From positions 1 to 9,702 of the forward strand of contig CALEWN010000253.1 of assembly GCA_937925385.1 (NCBI GenBank): DNA of 9,702 nt. The letters run 5' to 3'. The position numbers and the translations under genes were made by a program. Below the pieces are notes generated by a model. That model did not search any database. It saw only the letters and a list, made by a program, of their open reading frames with translations, and was not told where the DNA came from. The first letter of the stretch is position 1. Each line of letters starts with the position of its first letter. Source of the DNA: an uncultured Senegalimassilia sp. (GTDB taxonomy: Bacteria > Actinomycetota > Coriobacteriia > Coriobacteriales > Eggerthellaceae). This document shows, piece after piece, positions 5,956 to 9,702 of the stretch.

Positions 5956-7236
5956 ATGTATGTTTTGGCACAATCGACGAAAGAGAAGATGAGCACGCGC
6001 CATCTTCTCGTGGTGCTCACGGGCATCATGATCACCTTCGGCTGCTCCGCACTGTGCTTTTCCACGTGGGGTCTGTTCCAGCCGGTAGTTGCCGAGGGTC
6101 TTGGCGTTGAGAAGACCGCATTCGCAATGTATGTCACCGTTATGTATCTGACGATGACGGTTGCGTCTCCGTTCGCTGGCAAGCTCTTGCAGTCTATGGA
6201 TGCGCGCGTCATCCTTTCCGGTTCCGCCATCTTGGTGGTTGCGGCGTTCCTGCTCATGAGCTTCGCGAACACCATCGTTCTGTTCTATGTGGCTGCCGTT
6301 ATGTTGGGCCTTGGCGAGATCACGCTTCTGTGGCTTGCCGTTCCTACGCTGATCAACCGTTGGTTTGCCGATCGCGCCGGCTTCTTCATCGGCCTGTGCA
6401 TGGCGTTCACCGGTATCGGCGGCGCCATCTGGTCCGCTGTGTTCACCGCGTTGCGCGCCGACGGCATGGACTTCCACACCATCTATCTGATTTGGGCGGT
6501 TATCGCTGCCGTGACCTCTCTGCCGTTCACGCTGCTGTGCGTGCGCAGCAAGCCTGAGGATTGCGGTCTGCAGCCCTATGGCGCTGCTGCCGCTGCTGCT
6601 GCCGCAGGTTCCGCTCCGAAGGCTTCCGGCCTTTCTGCCACTCGCGCGATGAAGACCCCGACCTTCTACGCCGTGTGCGTGTTCGCCGGCATCATCAACA
6701 TCGCCATCCTAATCGCCATGCAGTTCCCGAGCTACACCAAGACTCTGACGAGCGCTCCGTTCGACGTGGCCGTCGTCGGTGGCCTCATGACCACGGTCAT
6801 GATGGTCGGCCAGGCTCTGTTCAAGGTCATTCTGGGCGGTGCTGCCGACAAGAGCGCGAAGGGCGCTTTGATCTTCGCCTTCTGCGCTGGCGTTGCCGGT
6901 ATCCTGCTGTGCTGGTTCGGCGCAGGCACCGAGCTTATGCTCTACGCTGGTGCCTTCATCTTCGGCGGCTGCTACGCAACGGCCGTGGTTCTGGTCCCCG
7001 TTGTGGTTCGCCAGTCCTTCGGTTCCCGTGAGTACTCGCTGATCTACTCCCGTGTTTCCACCGTGTTCAACCTGATCGCGGCATTCGCTTCCATGATCTG
7101 GGCTTGGGTGCAGACGTCCTTCGGCTTCAACGTCGTGTTCATCACCGGTCTGATCATGCTGGTCGTTATCCTGCTGCTTGGCCTGTACGTTATGCAGAGC
7201 GCCAAGAAGTACAAGTCTGAGTGGACTACTGATTAA
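5956..7236 (+). CDS. MFS transporter, OFA (oxalate/formate antiporter)-like
   Basis: An inner-membrane protein of about 426 residues with some 12 hydrophobic segments in two halves. The loop after the second segment, GKLLQSMDARVIL (75-87), is a motif-A-like signature, and NRWFADRAGFFIG (134-146) is typical of the OFA and monocarboxylate branches. The halves are joined by an alanine-rich linker with eight alanines in a row (210-217). OFA-like carriers usually move organic acids, often by exchange, which suits uptake of the substrate of the neighbouring CoA-transferase and export of a product. The start is uncertain: ATG 5956 is used here, but AAGGA at 5952-5956 overlaps it and would better serve TTG at 5965; ATG 5989 (MSTRHLL) is also possible. 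A TTG at 5872 is open in frame but lies in the palindromic control region. Codon use is strongly biased toward G/C endings. Confidence 0.87.
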   Translation: MYVLAQSTKEKMSTRHLLVVLTGIMITFGCSALCFSTWGLFQPVVAEGLGVEKTAFAMYVTVMYLTMTVASPFAGKLLQSMDARVILSGSAILVVAAFLLMSFANTIVLFYVAAVMLGLGEITLLWLAVPTLINRWFADRAGFFIGLCMAFTGIGGAIWSAVFTALRADGMDFHTIYLIWAVIAAVTSLPFTLLCVRSKPEDCGLQPYGAAAAAAAAGSAPKASGLSATRAMKTPTFYAVCVFAGIINIAILIAMQFPSYTKTLTSAPFDVAVVGGLMTTVMMVGQALFKVILGGAADKSAKGALIFAFCAGVAGILLCWFGAGTELMLYAGAFIFGGCYATAVVLVPVVVRQSFGSREYSLIYSRVSTVFNLIAAFASMIWAWVQTSFGFNVVFITGLIMLVVILLLGLYVMQSAKKYKSEWTTD

Positions 7237-7270
7237 GGGTTTCCTACATAGAGCTTACTCTAGAACCTAG

Positions 7271-7304
7271 TACGAAGACGGCTCCGCAAGGGGTCGTCTT
7301 CGTA
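7271..7304 (+). terminator. Long hairpin after the transporter gene
   Basis: TACGAAGACG (7271-7280) pairs perfectly with CGTCTTCGTA (7295-7304). The stem continues inward through GCTCC/GGGGT (two G-U pairs) to a GCAA tetraloop, 15 pairs in all. No T run follows (TGTTCGG), so it may stabilise the 3' end or act as a terminator without a U tract. Confidence 0.65.
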
Positions 7305-7330
7305 TGTTCGGCCATGAAAACAGGCAAGAA

Positions 7331-7382
7331 TCGCCGTAAGCTTTTTCGCTGTAAGGGGTTTACTTTTGCTTTATAATGTAAA
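7331..7382 (+). promoter_or_regulatory. lysR promoter region with candidate autoregulatory sites
   Basis: TATAAT at 7372-7377 is a perfect -10, about 60 bases before the lysR start; no good -35 is seen. It sits inside an inverted repeat TTTAC-N14-GTAAA (7359-7382). Upstream, TCGCCGTAAG (7331-7340) and TCGCTGTAAG (7346-7355) form a near-perfect direct repeat with a 15-base period. LysR regulators often repress their own genes, so these are candidate autoregulatory sites. Confidence 0.5.
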
Positions 7383-7438
7383 TCAGCGAGTCTTTCGGTG
7401 AACGACGCTCGTCTCTCACATTTTGGAGGGCCAGGGGT

Positions 7439-8359
7439 ATGAATTTATCGCAGCTTCACTATTTCAAGAAATTGGCGGAAGTTCTTCATTACACGCGTGC
7501 GGCTCAAGAGCTGTTCATCACACAGCCCACGTTGTCCGGTGCTATTTCGTCTTTGGAGAACGAATTGGAGGTATCGCTGTTCGAGCGCTCCGGCCGTTCG
7601 GTCAGCCTTACGCCTCAGGGTGAGATCTTCTATGAACACGTATGCCTTGCGCTACGCGCCATCGACGACGGTGTTGCCGCCGTGCAGGATCGGGGACACT
7701 CCATCGTCGGCTCGATAAGCCTTGGAACCACCTTCACCGTGCAGGACGACTATCTACCGCTGCTCATGAAGGATTATTGCGCGGTCTGCAACAACTCTGT
7801 TCTCACCAAAACGTACCAAGGGTTTACGAACTATCTGTTAGATCAGTTGCGCAAGGGGACCATCGATGTCGCCTTCTGCGGCAGGCGTGAAGGCGATTCG
7901 GAGTTGGTGTACTTCCCGGTCACGTACCGCAACTTGAAGCTGTGCGTGCACGAAGACCATCCGCTTGCGAAACGCGACCATGTCAGCTTTTCTGAGATTG
8001 CAAGCATGAATCTGTCGACGTATCGTCGAGGTGTGCCGATTGGGGAGATGGTTAACAAGCTGCTCGTCGACAACGGGCTTGAGGATGTCAAGCAGATCTA
8101 CGATGACGACGTGTCCATGAGCTCGTTCATCTCCTTCAATTCACCTGATTACGGTACGATCATGCTTGACTCGTTGGGCACTCGTCTTTTCAAGAACATC
8201 AAGTTCGTCGAGATCGACGAGGTACCGGAGGGCTTCTACCGTATTTATATGGTGTACAACAAGAAGCATAACCACTCCCGTGCGGTGAAGGATTTCATCC
8301 AGTTCGTGCATACCTACAAGGGCAATGATACCTTCGAGGACGACGAGATCCCTGAGTAG
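7439..8359 (+). CDS. LysR-family transcriptional regulator
   Basis: A 306-residue protein of normal LysR length. The N-terminal winged helix-turn-helix (1-60) has the standard pattern LSQLHYFKKLAE (3-14), LHYTRAAQELFITQPTLSG (16-34), ISSLENELEVSLFER (36-50) and LTPQGE (57-62). The effector-binding domain runs from about 90 to 295, with the usual VGSISLG strand (90-96) and IDVAFCG (142-148). The tail ends in an acidic stretch (DTFEDDEIPE, 297-306). GGAGGG (7425-7430), 8 bases upstream, supports the ATG. It follows the transporter gene, in the same orientation but separated by a hairpin and with its own promoter. The methyltransferase-like gene starts 9 bases after its stop, so the two are probably cotranscribed. 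It may control the transporter and acyl-CoA genes in answer to a carboxylate or CoA ester; this is inference from context. Confidence 0.94.
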   Translation: MNLSQLHYFKKLAEVLHYTRAAQELFITQPTLSGAISSLENELEVSLFERSGRSVSLTPQGEIFYEHVCLALRAIDDGVAAVQDRGHSIVGSISLGTTFTVQDDYLPLLMKDYCAVCNNSVLTKTYQGFTNYLLDQLRKGTIDVAFCGRREGDSELVYFPVTYRNLKLCVHEDHPLAKRDHVSFSEIASMNLSTYRRGVPIGEMVNKLLVDNGLEDVKQIYDDDVSMSSFISFNSPDYGTIMLDSLGTRLFKNIKFVEIDEVPEGFYRIYMVYNKKHNHSRAVKDFIQFVHTYKGNDTFEDDEIPE

Positions 8360-8368
8360 GCGTTTGTC

Positions 8369-9055
8369 ATGGATGAACGTATGCTCGAACGCTTGAGCGC
8401 CTATTATCGGGATCTTTCGCGAACGGATACCCTTGCCGGGAAATGCTCGATGTCGCTTCCGCCACAGCTGTCCGGCCTTCGCGTCATCGACGTGCTATGC
8501 CGCAGCGGTAAGGGCGCGTTCAAGTTGAGCGATGCCGTTGGAGATGCGGGCTTCGTGCTAGGCATCGATCCCGACAAGTCGTGCATCGAGCGTGCCATAG
8601 CAGCTGCTAGCGGAAATCACCGAAGCGGGCACGGGTGGTCCCGATATCTTCGATTCGAGCAAGCGTTCCCGGAGAACTTGGCGCAAGCGGGCGTGTCAGA
8701 TGCTTCCTACGATGTCGTATATGCGAACTGCGGTCTGGCGGATGTTTTCGATCTGCGCGCTGCGCTTGCGGAGTTTCATCGTTGCCTGAAACCTGGGGGT
8801 TTCCTTTGGGTTGCCGAAGGCGTATTTCGCAGCGCGAGCGGTTATGAAGATAGAGTTTCGGAAGAGCCTGCGCCGGTGCAGGCTGCGCCTCATAGCGCGC
8901 TAACGATAGACGCCTTCGCCGATGTATGCAGGGAGGCAGGATTCGGTTGCGTCGAGGTTGCGGATGTCGCCTCGGTTCCGTTAGGCGAGCTTGCGCTTCC
9001 GGAAGGTTGCGAGCGCACCTCGCTCGTTGTGGCCGACATCAAGGCGACTGTCTGA
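8369..9055 (+). CDS. SAM-dependent methyltransferase-like protein (class I)
   Basis: A 228-residue protein with a class I methyltransferase layout: motif I region LRVIDVLCRSGKGAF (37-51), acidic motif LGIDPDKS (64-71), DVVYANCGLADV (115-126) and LKPGGFLWVAEG (140-151), then C-terminal strands. The overall pattern recalls ArsM and UbiE-like enzymes. Motif I is degenerate: the first glycine of the normal D-x-G-x-G-x-G loop is replaced by Leu43 and the next by Arg45, leaving SGKG. SAM binding is therefore uncertain, and it could be a non-catalytic or sensing relative. ArsM-type arsenite binding cannot be asserted. The start lies 9 bases after the lysR stop with only a weak GAGTAGG as ribosome site, which suggests translational coupling; ATG 8381 is an alternative start. 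Its target is unknown. Confidence 0.78.
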   Translation: MDERMLERLSAYYRDLSRTDTLAGKCSMSLPPQLSGLRVIDVLCRSGKGAFKLSDAVGDAGFVLGIDPDKSCIERAIAAASGNHRSGHGWSRYLRFEQAFPENLAQAGVSDASYDVVYANCGLADVFDLRAALAEFHRCLKPGGFLWVAEGVFRSASGYEDRVSEEPAPVQAAPHSALTIDAFADVCREAGFGCVEVADVASVPLGELALPEGCERTSLVVADIKATV

Positions 9056-9080
9056 TCGCATGAAACCCCCGCATCAAGGG

Positions 9081-9132
9081 CGTCGCGACGTGCATGGTTT
9101 CGCAAGTTCCCCGTGTTTATGGGGAACTTGCG
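9081..9132 (+). terminator. Hairpin region closing the lysR-methyltransferase unit
   Basis: CGCAAGTTCCCC (9101-9112) pairs perfectly with GGGGAACTTGCG (9121-9132) over 12 bases with an 8-base loop. No T run follows. Just upstream are the perfect 10-base palindrome CGTCGCGACG (9081-9090) and GAAACC/GGTTTC (9062-9067 with 9096-9101). It most likely ends or protects the upstream mRNA before the rimP promoter. Confidence 0.6.
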
Positions 9133-9149
9133 TCTGAGGGCGGCGGCGC

Positions 9150-9178
9150 TGGAAAATCAAAGGGCCGTATGGTATAAA
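9150..9178 (+). promoter_or_regulatory. Promoter of the rimP operon
   Basis: TGGAAA (9150-9155) is a fair -35; after a 17-base spacer comes TATAAA (9173-9178), preceded by TGG to form an extended -10. Transcription would start near 9185, giving a leader of about 100 bases. Confidence 0.65.
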
Positions 9179-9196
9179 AGGTATGCATTGCAGCAA

Positions 9197-9256
9197 GCGC
9201 GCGACGGCGCGCACCATACTTTCGCAGACGGAAAGTGGGTTTTTACCCGCTTTTTT
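9197..9256 (+). promoter_or_regulatory. Structured rimP leader with terminator-like hairpin
   Basis: GCGCGC-GACG-GCGCGC (9197-9212) is a very stable small hairpin. It is followed by AAAGTGGGT (9232-9240) pairing with ACCCGCTTT (9245-9253) around a TTTT loop, running into six T (9251-9256). The second is a typical intrinsic terminator placed 27 bases before rimP, so it looks like an attenuator. Leader hairpins of the form AAAGTGGG...CCC(A/G)CTTT upstream of rimP-nusA are known in other Gram-positive bacteria. Confidence 0.7.
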
Positions 9257-9282
9257 GTATGTTAGGGCACAGAAAGGAGCTT

Positions 9283-9702
9283 ATGAGCGTGCTCAGCAAG
9301 AAGGAAACCGAGCTGCTTGACGCGCTGGAGCCCCGTGCGGCCTCCGAGGGCATCGAGATCGTGACCGTGCAGGTCGTAGGCGCCAAGAAGGCGCCTACTA
9401 TTCGCGTCTTCATAGACACGCCCGAGGGCGTGAGCTTCGATGAGCTGGCGAAAGCGCAGGCATGGATCAACGACATCATGGATGCTCTCGACCCGTTCCC
9501 CGGAGCCTACACCCTTGAGGTGTCCTCTCCGGGCATCGACCGCCCGTTGCGCACGGAGCAGCATTTCGCGCGTTACGCCGGTCAGCAGGCCGTCGTGAAG
9601 CTCGCCCATCCCATCGACGGGCGCAGCAACTTCACCGGCACGATCGTCTCGGCCGATGGCGGCAACGTCGCTATGGAAGTCGACGGCCAGCAGGTCGTCC
9701 TG
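9283..9702 (+). CDS. rimP: Ribosome maturation factor RimP (C-terminus cut by window edge)
   Basis: 140 codons are visible of an expected 150-160. RimP helps assemble the 30S ribosomal subunit. The sequence has the family layout: an N-terminal alpha/beta domain with LDALEPRAASEGIEIVTVQV (12-31), RVFIDTPEGVSFDELAKAQ (41-59), and the hallmark YTLEVSSPGIDRPL (75-88), followed by the SH3-like C-terminal part with FTGTIVSADGG (118-128). AAAGGAG (9273-9279) lies only 3 bases before this ATG; GTG at 9289 would have 9 bases and is a real alternative start. nusA and infB would be expected next, outside the window. This is a conserved housekeeping operon, not part of the acyl-CoA cluster. Confidence 0.95.
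   Translation, partial: MSVLSKKETELLDALEPRAASEGIEIVTVQVVGAKKAPTIRVFIDTPEGVSFDELAKAQAWINDIMDALDPFPGAYTLEVSSPGIDRPLRTEQHFARYAGQQAVVKLAHPIDGRSNFTGTIVSADGGNVAMEVDGQQVVL

Noticed and set aside
1..9702. CRISPR arrays, insertion sequences, tRNA or rRNA genes
   Set aside because: I found no regularly spaced repeats, transposase-like product, terminal repeat pair or cloverleaf-forming sequence in the window.

Overview
The window reads as a high-GC, Gram-positive-type chromosome segment. The gene set and protein style (a CaiB/FldA-like CoA-transferase, CaiA-like acyl-CoA dehydrogenase, crotonase, OFA-type transporter, LysR regulator, then the rimP end of a rimP-nusA-infB type operon) fit an anaerobic gut actinobacterium of the Eggerthellales/Coriobacteriia. 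That placement is an inference from protein character and GC content; no rRNA or other marker is present.

Layout. 1-338 (minus): N-terminal part of an acyl-CoA dehydrogenase cut by the left edge. 339-694: a palindrome-rich divergent control region. 695-1573 (plus): a crotonase-family protein closed by a strong terminator. 1723-2337 (plus): a flavoprotein with an iron-sulfur-flavoprotein type cysteine cluster, also closed by a strong terminator. 2396-2770: no convincing gene. 2829-4139 (minus): a family III CoA-transferase. 4140-4519: a second divergent control region. 4520-5680 (plus): a second, CaiA-like acyl-CoA dehydrogenase starting at GTG. 5681-5955: an AT-rich control region with several inverted repeats. 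5956-7236 (plus): a 12-segment MFS transporter. 7439-8359 and 8369-9055 (plus): a LysR regulator and a SAM-methyltransferase-like protein, probably one transcript. From about 9150: promoter, structured leader and truncated rimP, a housekeeping operon that marks the right boundary of the accessory cluster.

How it may work together. The transporter would bring in (or exchange) a carboxylic acid, the CoA-transferase would load CoA onto it from an acyl-CoA donor, and one or both acyl-CoA dehydrogenases and the crotonase would reduce, oxidise or hydrate the CoA ester. The flavoprotein could handle electrons. The logic resembles E. coli carnitine reduction (CaiB/CaiA/CaiD) and clostridial aryl-lactate reduction (FldA). 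However, there is no CoA ligase, BCCT carnitine transporter or radical dehydratase in the window, so the substrate is unknown. An 8-base element, TATTGTCC, occurs once upstream of each of the crotonase, CoA-transferase and CaiA-like genes, suggesting a shared regulator. The LysR protein is the obvious local candidate, but nothing in the sequence proves the link.
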